Shown here in pieces: positions 40,980 to 51,391 of a DNA stretch of 64,000 nt (the first letter of the stretch is position 1; the number at the start of each line of letters is the position of its first letter). Under the pieces are notes generated by a model that was not told the DNA's origin, made no database searches, and was given only the letters and a program-made list of their open reading frames with translations. The position numbers were made by a program, and so were the translations under genes. This DNA is from JAMHWF01 sp048500255 (lineage in GTDB: Bacteria; Pseudomonadota; Gammaproteobacteria; Burkholderiales; Burkholderiaceae_C). The stretch covers positions 186,001 to 250,000 of the forward strand of contig JASNYH010000005.1 in NCBI GenBank assembly GCA_048500255.1. Reading direction: 5' to 3'.

Positions 40980-42776
40980 TCACTCGACCTCGTCGCGCAG
41001 GCGCAGGTCGATGCACTGCGGATGCGCGTAGAAGCGGGCTGTCTGGCACTGCTGCTGCATGCAGTAGTAGAGCGCGAACTGCTGGCGCGGCGCGCACGCG
41101 GCGCGCGGGCTGTCGGGCTCGGCCGCGGCCGGAGTGGCCGTGCCGCTGCGTTCGGTGCCGTTTCGCGGCGCGGCGTCGCCGTCGCCGTCGCTGCGCTGCG
41201 CACGCTCGACGCGCGACGTCGGCGCAGCGGCGGTATCGTCCATCGCGCCCTGCGCGCGCTCCGCCGCCGCAATGCCGGCGGGCTGCGCCGCGTCCTGCGG
41301 CGAGCGGCTGCCGGGGGTCGCCACGGGCGCTGCCGACGGCGTGCGCAGCGTGGCGCGCGGGGCGGTCGCCGGCCCGCTGCGCGGCGCGACCGGCAACGCG
41401 TCGCCCGCGACCGGCGGCAGCGCTGGCGGCGCTTGCAGCGGCGCATCGACCGTTCCGGGCGACGGGCGCCGCCGAAGCACCTCGTCGAAAGCGCGATCCG
41501 ATTCCGAGATCTGGTACCACCGCCATGCCCCGGTCGCCGCGAGCGCGCAGACGACGAAGGTCGCGCCCCACACGGCCGCGTGCAGCAGCCCCTTGTGCTG
41601 ACGCGTCGGCGCCCGGTCGGCGCCCGCCGCCGAGGTCGGTGCGGCGTCGAAGTGCGGCTCGGCGCGCTGCGCCGCGCGCACGACGGCCTCGATGCCGGCC
41701 TGCACGTCGAGCGGCACGTCGTCGTCGACGGCGCGCATCACGGCGGGCGGCGATGCCGGCGGGTGCGGCGGCGTCGCCGCCTCGGCAGGCCGTGGCGGCA
41801 CCGCCGCGCCGTGCTCGAGCGCGTCGCGGAAGCGCGCCACGCTCTGCGGCCGATCGGCCGGACGCACGCCGAGCGCCCAGTCGATCGCCCCGAGCAGCGT
41901 CGCGCTGTAGTCGATGCCGGGGTGGTGCGCGCGCAGCGCGCCCACCTCTTCGGCCAATGGCGGCAACTCGTCGTGCAGAGCGCGCACCGTCGACGGCACG
42001 GGCGGCTGGCCGGTGATGCAGTAGCGCGCCAGCGCTCCGAGCGCATAGAGGTCGGTCCACGGCCCCTGCTGCAGGTGGCGCGACTCGGCGTACTGCTCGA
42101 TCGGCGCGAAGTGCGGCTTGAGGATCGCCGTCAACTGCTGCGTGCGCTCGCCGACGACGCGGCGCGCCGCGCCGAAGTCGAGCAGCAGCGGCCGACCGTC
42201 GGGCAGCAGCAGCACGTTGTCGGGCGCGATGTCGCGGTGGAAGCACGACGCCGCATGCAGCACCTCCAGCGCACCGAGCAGCGACTGCAACAGCGCGCGC
42301 AGCCAGGCCTCGTCGGGCGGCTGCGCCATCGCGGCGCGCGCCACGGCCAGCGTGCGCCCTTCGACGTAGGGCATGACCATGTAGGCCGTGCCGTTGGCCT
42401 TCCAGAAGTGCAACACGCGCACCAGCGAGGGGTGGTCGAAGCGCGCGAGCAGCCGCGCCTCGTTGACGAACGACGACAGGCCCTGCGCGAAGGTCTCGGA
42501 CTGCGACGCCGTGCGCAGCACGACGTCGATTCGGCTGCCGCGCACCGCGATCGCCGCCGGCAGGTACTCCTTGATCGCGACGCGGCGCTGCAGCGTCAGG
42601 TCCTGCGCGAGATAGACGATGCTGAACCCGCCCTCGCCGAGAACCTTGACGATCTCGTAGTCGTTGAGCCGCGTGCCGGGCGCCAGTGCGTTGTGGCTGG
42701 TCGGCGTGTAGCGCTGGGTGGGCTCGAAACCGGGAAGGGGCTGTGCGGAGGCTGGCATCGGCGAGGGGCGCGGCAT
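40980..42776 (-). CDS. Transmembrane serine/threonine protein kinase
   Basis: A 598-residue kinase. The N-terminal catalytic domain (about 35-310) has the Gly-rich loop LGEGGFSIVYLAQD, VAIKEYLPAAIAV, the catalytic loop CFHRDIAPDNVLLL and LLDFGAAR. One membrane segment follows (AAVWGATFVVCALAATGAW, about 410-430). The outer part is Pro/Ala-rich, ending in a domain with four Cys (RAACAPRQQ, YYCMQQQCQTARF, HPQCIDL). Unlike the first kinase in the window it keeps the HRD Arg. The ATG at 42776 is chosen; a longer frame is open upstream. Confidence 0.88.
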   Translation of the reverse strand: MPRPSPMPASAQPLPGFEPTQRYTPTSHNALAPGTRLNDYEIVKVLGEGGFSIVYLAQDLTLQRRVAIKEYLPAAIAVRGSRIDVVLRTASQSETFAQGLSSFVNEARLLARFDHPSLVRVLHFWKANGTAYMVMPYVEGRTLAVARAAMAQPPDEAWLRALLQSLLGALEVLHAASCFHRDIAPDNVLLLPDGRPLLLDFGAARRVVGERTQQLTAILKPHFAPIEQYAESRHLQQGPWTDLYALGALARYCITGQPPVPSTVRALHDELPPLAEEVGALRAHHPGIDYSATLLGAIDWALGVRPADRPQSVARFRDALEHGAAVPPRPAEAATPPHPPASPPAVMRAVDDDVPLDVQAGIEAVVRAAQRAEPHFDAAPTSAAGADRAPTRQHKGLLHAAVWGATFVVCALAATGAWRWYQISESDRAFDEVLRRRPSPGTVDAPLQAPPALPPVAGDALPVAPRSGPATAPRATLRTPSAAPVATPGSRSPQDAAQPAGIAAAERAQGAMDDTAAAPTSRVERAQRSDGDGDAAPRNGTERSGTATPAAAEPDSPRAACAPRQQFALYYCMQQQCQTARFYAHPQCIDLRLRDEVE

Positions 42777-42913
42777 TTCGGCGGCGCCCCGGGATTGCAC
42801 CACGATTGTGGCGCCGCTGGGGGCGCCGCCGGCCGGACTCCGCACCGGCCGCAATGCATTTCCGGCGTGCGCCCGGCGTCGGCGCCGGTGCGCGCGCGGG
42901 CGTGCGACGGCGA

Positions 42914-43138
42914 CTATCTCTTGTCGTCGGCCGAGCGGTTGCCGATCACGCCGCCGACGGCGGCGCCGCCCACCGTGCCCGCCGTGCTGCCGCCGGTCAG
43001 CACCGAGCCGGCGACGCCGCCGACGCCGGCGCCGATGGCGGTGTTGCGGTCGCGTTCACTGAGGCTGCCGCAGCCTGTCGCGGCGAGGGCCGCGACGAGC
43101 GTCGCGGCGGCGAGCAGGGAATGTCTGGGTGTGCGCAT
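42914..43138 (-). CDS. Glycine-zipper lipoprotein
   Basis: A 74-residue small outer-membrane lipoprotein. The signal peptide ends in the lipobox LAATGC (Cys near 23). The mature part is a glycine zipper (AIGAGVGGVAGSVLTGGSTAGTVGGAAVGGVIG, split). These proteins are thought to insert in or brace the outer membrane. It stands alone between the kinase and the Tim44-like gene, on the minus strand. Confidence 0.85.
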   Translation of the reverse strand: MRTPRHSLLAAATLVAALAATGCGSLSERDRNTAIGAGVGGVAGSVLTGGSTAGTVGGAAVGGVIGNRSADDKR

Positions 43139-43251
43139 GGCGGATCTCCATGTTCGATGAAGATCCCAAGGTACGGGCGGTGCCGCGGCCCCGCCATCGG
43201 TGCATGGCGCGACCGCGTGTCAGGCGCTGCCGACAGCAGTGTCGGCGGGCG

Positions 43252-44214
43252 TCAGCCGTTCTGTGCGATGCCGGCAATGGCCCATTCGCGCGAGCCGTCG
43301 AGCGGCCGCACGAAATGCCAGATCTCGTCGAACGGCGCAGCGGCGCCGTCCTGCTCCTCGCGGATCAGGCCGTGGAAGCGCACGCTGACGACCTGCTGGC
43401 CATCCTCCTCGGCGGCACTGTCCTGCACCTCGGCGTCGAGCTGGACGACGTCGGTGCGCTGGGAGCGGCCGGCGCGCTGCTGCAGCTCGAGCTGCACCTC
43501 GGCGAACATCTGCGGCGTCGTGAAGCGGCGCAGGTCCTGCACGTCGCCCGCGTCGTTGGCCGCCTGCATGCGGATGAAGATCAGCTTGGCGATGCGCTCG
43601 AAGCCTGCGCGGTCGAAGTCGCCCGGCAGGCCGTCCGCCGGCGCCGCGGTCGCGGCCGGCGCTGCCGGCGTGCCGCCCGACGCGGCGCCGGCGCCGACCG
43701 GCGGCTCGAAGCGCAGCGGCCCGCCGCTGCCCGGTGCACCGGCGAACCGCACGCCTTGCGACGCATTGCCCGCGCCGGCGGGCGCGAAGCGGCGCAGCAG
43801 CCAGCGCACGACGACGAAGCCGACGATCACGAGCAGCAGCAGCGTCAGGAACTCGGCGAACGCCGCGCCCAGCCCGAGGTGGCTGAGCAGCGCCGCGATG
43901 CCGAGCCCGGCGGCCAGACCGGCGATCGGGCCGAGCCACGAGCGCTTGGGCGCCGCCGCGGCTGCCGCAGCACCTGCGCCGGCTGTCGGCGCGGCGGCAG
44001 CCGCCGGCGCGGCCTGCTGGGGCGGCACGGCCTGCTGCGCCGGTGCCTGCTGCTGCGGCGCGGCCTGCTGAGGGGCTCGCTGTTGCGGCGGCGGCGCCTG
44101 GCGCTTCAGCCCGGCCGAGCCGCCGCCACCCAGGCGGCGGGCGTCGGCGACGTCGGGCGCCAGTGCGCCCGCGCCGGCCAGCGCGATGACGAGTCCCCAT
44201 ACGATCTTCTTCAT
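43252..44214 (-). CDS. Tim44-like domain protein
   Basis: A 320-residue protein with a signal peptide (MKKIVWGLVIALAGAGALAPDVADA), a Gln/Pro/Ala-rich stretch and two membrane segments (about 95-140, including LLLLVIVGFVVVRWLLRRF). The C-terminal Tim44/MBA1-like domain contains DFDRAGFERIAKLIFIRMQAA, LRRFTTPQMFAEV and FDEIWHFVRPLDGSREWAIAGI (split). Bacterial members are often called Tim44-like import or transport proteins without proven role. Confidence 0.88.
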   Translation of the reverse strand: MKKIVWGLVIALAGAGALAPDVADARRLGGGGSAGLKRQAPPPQQRAPQQAAPQQQAPAQQAVPPQQAAPAAAAAPTAGAGAAAAAAAPKRSWLGPIAGLAAGLGIAALLSHLGLGAAFAEFLTLLLLVIVGFVVVRWLLRRFAPAGAGNASQGVRFAGAPGSGGPLRFEPPVGAGAASGGTPAAPAATAAPADGLPGDFDRAGFERIAKLIFIRMQAANDAGDVQDLRRFTTPQMFAEVQLELQQRAGRSQRTDVVQLDAEVQDSAAEEDGQQVVSVRFHGLIREEQDGAAAPFDEIWHFVRPLDGSREWAIAGIAQNG

Positions 44215-44307
44215 GCCTGCATTTCTCCGATCCGAGCCGCACTCGCGGGCCCGTAGCGTGCAGTGTGCACCAAGCGCAATTCCACGCGCCGCCGCGGGGC
44301 GACGCGT

Positions 44308-44784
44308 TCAGAACAGCTCGATCAGCCCCGACTGCAGCGCGCTCTGCGGATTGGAGCCGGCGCGGCGCACGCGCTGCAGCGCGTCGGCGGTCGGCACGCC
44401 CAGCGCCTTGAGCAGGCAGGCCGCGACGGTGCCGGTGCGGCCGATGCCGGCGGCACAGTGCAGCAGCAGCGCATCGCCGCCGCGCACGGCCTGCGCGAGC
44501 TGCGCGACGCTGGCGCGGAATGCATCGGCCTCGAACGCCACGCCGAAGTCGCGCATGGGCAGATGGGTCCAGCCGAACGGGAAGGCGTCGCCCTCGAGCG
44601 CGCGGTGGTAGTCGGGCGACACGCCTTGCACCTCGTACAGCGGCGCGAGGCACACCACCTGCGTCACGCCGGCGTCGCGCGCCTCGGCGACGAAACGCTC
44701 CCAGGGCTCGAAGCGCCCCGGCATCGCCGACAGCCAGACGCGGCCGGCGACGTCGGCGGGCAGGGCGAGCGGACGCAGCAGCAC
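44308..44784 (-). CDS. Dual-specificity protein phosphatase-like protein
   Basis: A 158-residue phosphatase of the Cys-based family. The signature HCAAGIGRTG (about 108-117) gives the catalytic Cys and Arg, and an Asp general acid may be in PMRDFGVAFE (about 77). Substrates cannot be told; with two Ser/Thr kinases nearby, phosphoprotein is possible. It follows the formaldehyde dehydrogenase gene by 7 bp on the minus strand, so they may share a transcript. Confidence 0.85.
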   Translation of the reverse strand: MLLRPLALPADVAGRVWLSAMPGRFEPWERFVAEARDAGVTQVVCLAPLYEVQGVSPDYHRALEGDAFPFGWTHLPMRDFGVAFEADAFRASVAQLAQAVRGGDALLLHCAAGIGRTGTVAACLLKALGVPTADALQRVRRAGSNPQSALQSGLIELF

Positions 44785-44791
44785 GGCCGTG

Positions 44792-45898
<1,107 letters not shown>

Positions 45899-45945
45899 GC
45901 GCGTGCTCCCGTCGTGGTTGCGACGACGGCGGCGCATCGAATCGT

Positions 45946-47556
45946 TCAGCCGCGCGCCGCCGCCTTGATCATCGCAGAAGCCTTCTCCGCGATCATGATG
46001 ACCGGGGCATTCGTGTTGCCGCTGACGATGCGCGGCATGATCGACGCGTCGACGACGCGCAGCGCCTCGACGCCGCGCACACGCAGCTCGGCGTCGACCA
46101 CGTCGTTCACATGCGGCCCCATGCGGCAGGTGCCCACCGGGTGGTAGATCGTGTCGGCATGGTTGCGCACGAACTGCTCGATTGCCGCGTCGTCGCGCGC
46201 CGACGCCGAGGTCGCCAGCTCGCGCGTGCCCGTCGTCGCCAGCGCCGGCTGCGCGGCGATGCGCCGCATCAGCTTGACGCCGCGCACGAGGCGCGCCGTG
46301 TCGTCGGCGTCGGCGAGGAAGGCCGGGTCGATGCGCGGCGCGGCCAACGGGTCGGCGCTCGCCAGCGTCAGGCTGCCGCGGCTCTTGGGCTGCAGCACGC
46401 AGACGTGGCACGACCAGCCGTGGCCGAGCACCGTCTTGCGGCCGTGGTCGACCAGCTTGCCGACGACGAAGTGCAGCTGCAGGTCGGGCAGCGGCTCGTC
46501 GGGCGCGCTGCGGATGAAGCCGCCGGCCTCGGCGAAGTTGGTCGTCAGCGGGCCGCTGCGCCGGCGCCGCCATTCGAAGATGCCGCGCAGCGCGTCGACC
46601 ATGCCGCCGGGCGAGATGCCGAACAGCTCGCGGCCGCCCGGCACGTCGGCGACGAGGACGACGTCGGGGTGGTCGTGCAGGTTCGCGCCGACGCCCGGCT
46701 GGTCGTGCAGCGTTGCGATGCCGAACTGCTGCAACTGCGCGCCCGGTCCGATGCCCGACAGCATCAGCAGCTGCGGCGACTGGATCGCACCGGCAGCGAC
46801 GATCACTTCCCGGCGCGCGGCGAGCCGCTCGACGCTGCCGTCGTCACGGCGCAGCTCGACGCCCGCGGCGCGCCGGCCGTCGAACACGATGCGCGTGGCG
46901 CGCGCGCCGGTGCGCACGTCGAGGTTGGGTCGCGCGAGGTGCGGCGTCACGTAGGCCTTGGCGGCGCTGTAGCGCTCGCCGTTCCTGTGCGTCACCTGAT
47001 AGAGGCCGACGCCTTCGAAGGTCGCTCCATTGAAGTCGTGGTTGGGCGCGAAGCCGGCCTGCACGGCGGCCTGCACGAAGCGCTCGGACCAGGGATTGGG
47101 GCTGCGCAGATCCATCACGTTGAGCGGCCCGCCGGTGCCATGGAAGGCGTCGGCGCCGCGCTCGTTGTGCTCTGCCTCGAGAAACCACGGCAGCACGTCG
47201 TTCCAGCTCCAGCCGGCATTGCCGAGCGCCGCCCAGTGGTCGTAGTCCTCGCGCATGCCGCGCGTGTAGATCATCGCGTTGACCGAACTCGAGCCGCCCA
47301 GCACCTTGCCGCGCGGCACGTAGCCGCGGCGACCGTTGAGACCCGGCTGCGGCTCGGTGGCGAACTTCCAGTTCGCCTGGCCCGTCTTGGCGATCACCGC
47401 CAGCCCGGCCGGGCAGTGGATCAGCACGCTGCGATCGGGTGGGCCCGCCTCGAGCAGCGCGACGGTCGCCGTCGCGTCCTCGCTCAGGCGAGAGGCCAGC
47501 ACGCTGCCCGCCGAGCCGCTGCCGATCACGATGTAGTCGTACTGCTGTTGCCGCAT
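45946..47556 (-). CDS. GMC-family FAD oxidoreductase (choline dehydrogenase-like)
   Basis: A 536-residue flavoprotein. The N-terminal FAD fold reads YDYIVIGSGSAGSVLASRL. GMC signature 1 is GKVLGGSSSVNAMIYTRG (about 80-97) and signature 2 lies in GAIQSPQLLMLSGIG. The catalytic His is in YHPVGTCRMG, and SGNTNAPVIMIAEKAS closes the protein. It resembles choline or aliphatic alcohol dehydrogenases; substrate unknown. It stands 47 bp upstream of the formaldehyde dehydrogenase gene on the same strand, so an alcohol oxidised here could feed that pathway. Confidence 0.92.
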   Translation of the reverse strand: MRQQQYDYIVIGSGSAGSVLASRLSEDATATVALLEAGPPDRSVLIHCPAGLAVIAKTGQANWKFATEPQPGLNGRRGYVPRGKVLGGSSSVNAMIYTRGMREDYDHWAALGNAGWSWNDVLPWFLEAEHNERGADAFHGTGGPLNVMDLRSPNPWSERFVQAAVQAGFAPNHDFNGATFEGVGLYQVTHRNGERYSAAKAYVTPHLARPNLDVRTGARATRIVFDGRRAAGVELRRDDGSVERLAARREVIVAAGAIQSPQLLMLSGIGPGAQLQQFGIATLHDQPGVGANLHDHPDVVLVADVPGGRELFGISPGGMVDALRGIFEWRRRRSGPLTTNFAEAGGFIRSAPDEPLPDLQLHFVVGKLVDHGRKTVLGHGWSCHVCVLQPKSRGSLTLASADPLAAPRIDPAFLADADDTARLVRGVKLMRRIAAQPALATTGTRELATSASARDDAAIEQFVRNHADTIYHPVGTCRMGPHVNDVVDAELRVRGVEALRVVDASIMPRIVSGNTNAPVIMIAEKASAMIKAAARG

Positions 47557-47746
47557 CGCGTGCACGCCCTCCCGTGGCTGAGCCGAATCGCGGGCGGATG
47601 ATAGACAGCGGGAGCGCCTCGTGGCCGCCGCTGCGCCCGCGATTCGTAGGTTGCCATCCCTAGGGGCGCACGGTGCGAGGGGAGATGGCGGCGGCGCTAC
47701 GATGCGTCGCTCGCTCGTTCGCTCCACGTTCCACCGGGAGGCCGTC

Positions 47747-48613
47747 ATGACGAACCCGTGGCCCTGGCTGATCGCCTCGCTGGTGGCGTTGGCGGTCGGC
47801 GTCGGCGCCTACTACCAATGGGATCAGCAGCGCCGCCGGCCCGCGCCGCCTGCCGCGGCCGGCGCGGCGAGTGCACCGCCCGCCGTGGCGCAGGCGCCGG
47901 TCGAGGCTTCGGCGGTGCAGCATCCGATCGAGGCGGCGCCGGCGCGCGAAGAGCCGCTGCCGTCGCTGCCGCGCGTCGCCGACCCCGAGGGCGACTTGAA
48001 GGACGCTCTCGTCGCGCTGTTCGGCCGCAGCGGCGTGTTCGCCTTCCTCAACACCGACCGTTTCGTGCAGCGCGTCGTCGTCACCGTCGACAACCTGCCG
48101 CGCGAGCGGGCGTCGACGCGGCTGTGGCCCGTGCAGCCGATCGGCGGGCGCTTCACGACGGCGCCGGCGGCCGACGGCGCAGCCGCGACGATCGCGCCGG
48201 CCAACGCGGCGCGCTACGACGCCTTCGTGCGCTTCGTCGAGGGCATCGACACGGCGCGCGCCGCGGCGCTGTACCTGCGGCTCTATCCGGCGTTCCAGGC
48301 GGCCTACGAGTCGCTCGGCTATCCGGGGCGCCACTTCAACGACCGCGTCGTCGCCGTCATCGACCACCTGATCGAGACGCCCGAACTCGCGGCGCCGCCG
48401 CGCGTCGTGCTGACCGAGGTGAAGGGCCCGCACGCGCCGGCGCGGCCCTGGGTAATGTACGAATACGAGGATCGCTCGCTCGAGGCGCGCTCGGCGGGCC
48501 AGAAGATCCTGCTGCGCGTCGGCCCCGAGCATGCGCGCCGCCTCAAGGCCAAGCTGCTCGACCTGCGCCGCCGGATTGCGCGCGGTGCGCCCGCCCCGGC
48601 CACGACGCGCTGA
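47747..48613 (+). CDS. DUF3014 family membrane-anchored protein
   Basis: A 288-residue protein of the DUF3014 family. One N-terminal membrane segment (PWLIASLVALAVGVGAYYQW) anchors it; the rest should be periplasmic. Conserved blocks are LPRVADPEGDLKDALVALFG, FVQRVVVTVDNLPRERAS, LRLYPAFQAAYESLGYPG and RHFNDRVVAVIDHLIETPE. The function is not known. The ATG at 47747 is preferred to a longer open frame from 47621. Confidence 0.87.
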   Translation: MTNPWPWLIASLVALAVGVGAYYQWDQQRRRPAPPAAAGAASAPPAVAQAPVEASAVQHPIEAAPAREEPLPSLPRVADPEGDLKDALVALFGRSGVFAFLNTDRFVQRVVVTVDNLPRERASTRLWPVQPIGGRFTTAPAADGAAATIAPANAARYDAFVRFVEGIDTARAAALYLRLYPAFQAAYESLGYPGRHFNDRVVAVIDHLIETPELAAPPRVVLTEVKGPHAPARPWVMYEYEDRSLEARSAGQKILLRVGPEHARRLKAKLLDLRRRIARGAPAPATTR

Positions 48614-48699
48614 CACCCGCTCAGACCGGGGGCGGCGTGTCGCTTGCGGCCGCGGTTCCGCCGTCGTACCTTCGGGCCGTCGCAGCTGCTGGAGCCGAC

Positions 48700-49452
48700 A
48701 TGACGACCGAGCCCCGTGATTTCGAGGACTCGACCCTCTGGCGCATCAGCGCCTACGAGCGTGCGCGGGAACAGACCGGCAGCAGCGGCTTCGCGCGGCT
48801 CGACGGCCCGACCTTGCTGCCGACGACGCTGATGGCCGACCTCGACCGGCTGGCCGACGACCCCGCGCAACGCGACGTGCTCGAAGTCGTCGCGGCCTGC
48901 ATGCGCCACCGCCAGCCGGCGCTGCTGCTGCTGCGCCACCAGGACATGGTCTGGCCGGTGACGCTGTTCCCGGCCGAGACGGTCTACCACTCGCCGCGCG
49001 ACCTCGGCGCGGCGTCGCCTTCGGGCCTGGCCTCGCTCGCGCTGCTGGCCGCCGAACCGCCCGGCGTGCGACCGCCCGGCCATGCGATGCACGAGCGCGT
49101 CGGCGCGGCCGAGCACTACCGCGACCTGACGCCGCTGCTGTGGGCGCTGGCGTTGCACGGTCCGCGCAAGGCGCTGCTGGCGGAGATCGCCGGCACGGCG
49201 GCGTATCGCGCCGTCGCGGCGGCGTCGTCGCGCGGGCTGCCGGCGCCGGGCGCGCTCGGCTCGGCGATCGAGCGGCTGCGTCGCGAGTCGGCGTCGCTGC
49301 GCGACATCGCCGCCTGGCCCGGCATGAACGCCGAGCGCGCGGCGCGTCTGGTCAATGCGCTGTACCTGACGGGCTCGCTGATGGTGACGCGCACGCATCC
49401 GGCGGCGCGCCACGACCTCGGGCTCGCCAAGCGCCTGTTCGGCCGCCGCTGA
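48700..49452 (+). CDS. Conserved hypothetical protein
   Basis: A 250-residue soluble protein that I cannot assign. It starts MTTEPRDFEDSTLWRISAYE. A middle part contains RHRQPALLLLRHQDMVWPVTLFPAE, split, like a strand-rich domain. A C-terminal winged-helix-like stretch (LRDIAAWPGMNAERAARLVNALYLTGSLM, split, about 200-230) ends in a basic tail. Pattern and codon use agree with a real host gene. It lies 86 bp behind the DUF3014 gene. Confidence 0.65.
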   Translation: MTTEPRDFEDSTLWRISAYERAREQTGSSGFARLDGPTLLPTTLMADLDRLADDPAQRDVLEVVAACMRHRQPALLLLRHQDMVWPVTLFPAETVYHSPRDLGAASPSGLASLALLAAEPPGVRPPGHAMHERVGAAEHYRDLTPLLWALALHGPRKALLAEIAGTAAYRAVAAASSRGLPAPGALGSAIERLRRESASLRDIAAWPGMNAERAARLVNALYLTGSLMVTRTHPAARHDLGLAKRLFGRR

Positions 49453-49588
49453 GCGGCTTCCGCTGCGCCTACAGGCGCATCCGCCGGCGCCGACAGACGC
49501 CGCACGCGCCACGACGCACAGTGTCCTCTCCGAGGCATCGCCGAGGGCGATGCCGCTGTCAGAGCTATCGATGAAAGGACACCGCGAC

Positions 49589-49807
49589 ATGAACCGCGAT
49601 CAAGTCAAGGGCCGCACCGAGCAGGTCAAGGGCGCGATAAAGGAAGGCACGGGCAAGGTACTCGACAACGAGCGGCTCGAGGCCGAAGGCAAGATCGACA
49701 AGACGGCCGGCAAGGCGCAGGCCGAGTACGGCGACGCGAAGGAAAGCGTGAAGGACCACATCGAGCGCACGCCGGCGCAGCCGGGGCTCAAGCGCCCCGT
49801 TCGCTGA
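49589..49807 (+). CDS. CsbD family stress protein
   Basis: A 72-residue, highly charged protein with the CsbD pattern: MNRDQVKGRTEQVKGAIKE then LEAEGKIDKTAGKAQAEYGD. CsbD proteins are induced by general stress in other bacteria; their mechanism is unknown. ATG 49589 is preferred over 49571 because AAAGGA lies 9 bases before it. The last 20 bases overlap the convergent ogt gene. Confidence 0.88.
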   Translation: MNRDQVKGRTEQVKGAIKEGTGKVLDNERLEAEGKIDKTAGKAQAEYGDAKESVKDHIERTPAQPGLKRPVR

Positions 49808-50363
49808 ACAGGTCCTGCATCGCCGCCGCGGCGGGCGGCGGCGCGGCGCGCTCGATGGCGAGCAGCCAGAGCTTGGTCGCGCTGCCGCCGTCCGCCGAGA
49901 AGCCGCCGGGGCGGCCGTGCGCCGCCAGCACGCGGTGACAGGGCACGACGAGCGCCCACGGATTGGCGGCGAGCGCGCGGCCGACGGCGCGTGCGAGCGT
50001 GCGCTCGCCGAGCCGGTCGGCGAGCGCGCCGTAGGTCGTCGTCGCGCCGGCGGGCACGTCGGCGGTGAACCGGTAGACGGCACGCTGGAAGGACGAGATG
50101 CCGGACTCGTCGAGCGGCACATCGCGCAGGTCGGCGCGGCCGGTGGTCAGCAGCGCGCGCATGCCGTCGATGGCGCGGCGAACATCGGCCGGCGGGGCGC
50201 CGTCGCAACGCGCAGTGGGACAGCGGCGCTGCAGGCGCGCGGCGGTGGCCGCCGCGGTGGCCTCGGGTAGTTGCACGTAGACGAGGCCGGCCGCGCTCCA
50301 CGCAACGGCGCAGGCGCCCAGCGGCGTGTCGAAGGCGGCCCAGCCGAGAGCGCAGGGTTTCAT
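49788..50363 (-). CDS. ogt: Methylated-DNA--[protein]-cysteine S-methyltransferase
   Basis: Repairs O6-alkylguanine by moving the alkyl group to its own Cys. The 191-residue protein has the acceptor motif PCHRV (about 142-146), RAVGRALAANPWALVV before it, and an N-terminal ribonuclease-like domain (FDTPLGACAVAWSAAGLVYV). The C-terminal helix-turn-helix reads PAGATTTYGALADRLG. Its 3' end overlaps csbD by 20 bp. Confidence 0.93.
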   Translation of the reverse strand: MKPCALGWAAFDTPLGACAVAWSAAGLVYVQLPEATAAATAARLQRRCPTARCDGAPPADVRRAIDGMRALLTTGRADLRDVPLDESGISSFQRAVYRFTADVPAGATTTYGALADRLGERTLARAVGRALAANPWALVVPCHRVLAAHGRPGGFSADGGSATKLWLLAIERAAPPPAAAAMQDLFSERGA

Positions 50364-50477
50364 GACTCATCGTAGCGCCGCGACGGCGCCGGCCGAATCG
50401 GCAACAAGGCGTTTCCGCGCCGCGCCGGCCGTCACATCTGTACTTCATCGCCTGCCGGCGCTGCCGACAATGACGGC

Positions 50478-51248
50478 ATGTCGTCGTCGCCTACCGTTCC
50501 CTTCAAGACACCGCTTGGCCAGCAGGAGCTGCGCCAGCGTTGCCATGCGCTCGGCCAGCGTCACCGCACCGTGCTCTTCCTCGTCGACGGCCGACGCACG
50601 CTCGGCGACGTGCTCGCACTGGCGCACCAGGCCGGCGCCCAGACCAGCCACTTCGAGGAACTGGTGCGCCTCGGCCTGGTCGAGTTGCCGATGGTCGAAG
50701 AGGCGGTCGAGGACGTGCCCGCGGCAGCGGCGCCGATCGAGATTGCAGAGGTACCGGTCGTCGCGGCTGTCGAGCTGTCGACGCCGCTGCCGGTGGCAGC
50801 CGAGCCGCGAGACGCGCCTGCCGCCGAGCCGACGGCAGTTGCGGCCGAAGCGTCTCCGACGGCGGCTGCGCCCGCGCCGTTGCCCGCCGAGATGCTGCAG
50901 CCCGTCGACAAGCCGCCACCGCGAGCGCGCCATGCCGCCGTCGCGTCGCGTGCCGCCGTCGACGACGAACTGACGCCGGCGGCGCGCGACGAAGTGCGCC
51001 GGCTGCTGATCGACACGCTGAGCCTCGCTTCGCCCGTGTTCGCGGCGCGCATGCTGATGCGCGTGCGCGGCGCGCAATCGGCGCGCGAACTGATCGACCT
51101 GGTCTGGGAGATCGAAGGCCGCCTGAACCCGGCGCGTCGCTCGCGCGGCGAGTTCGCCAACTTGGCGCGCGCGCGCGACGTGCTCGGCCTGGGCAACACG
51201 CTCGTCGCCGAAGACAGCCGCCTCGAGACGATCGCCGAGTTGCCCTGA
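50478..51248 (+). CDS. Conserved hypothetical protein with Pro/Ala linker
   Basis: A 256-residue protein I do not recognise by name. It has a winged-helix-like N-terminal domain (QELRQRCHALGQRHRTVLFLVDGRRTLGDVLALAHQAG, split over about 14-52). A low-complexity Ala/Pro/Glu linker (about 80-155) follows, and then a helical C-terminal domain (LTPAARDEVRRLLIDTLSLASPVFAARML, split). The shape suggests a two-domain signalling or regulatory protein. A strong bidirectional terminator follows. Confidence 0.7.
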   Translation: MSSSPTVPFKTPLGQQELRQRCHALGQRHRTVLFLVDGRRTLGDVLALAHQAGAQTSHFEELVRLGLVELPMVEEAVEDVPAAAAPIEIAEVPVVAAVELSTPLPVAAEPRDAPAAEPTAVAAEASPTAAAPAPLPAEMLQPVDKPPPRARHAAVASRAAVDDELTPAARDEVRRLLIDTLSLASPVFAARMLMRVRGAQSARELIDLVWEIEGRLNPARRSRGEFANLARARDVLGLGNTLVAEDSRLETIAELP

Positions 51249-51281
51249 TCGCGGCGCGTGCCGCAGGGGCTCGCAAATGAA

Positions 51282-51308
51282 AAGGGCCCGGCGTTCGTCC
51301 GGGCCCTT
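51282..51308. terminator. Bidirectional intrinsic terminator
   Basis: AAGGGCCCGG, loop CGTTCGT, CCGGGCCCTT form a 10-bp perfect stem between the hypothetical gene (plus) and the convergent tRNA-Ala gene (minus). A and T bases flank both sides, so it can stop both transcripts. Confidence 0.75.
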
Positions 51309-51315
51309 GCATGTG

Positions 51316-51391
<76 letters not shown>

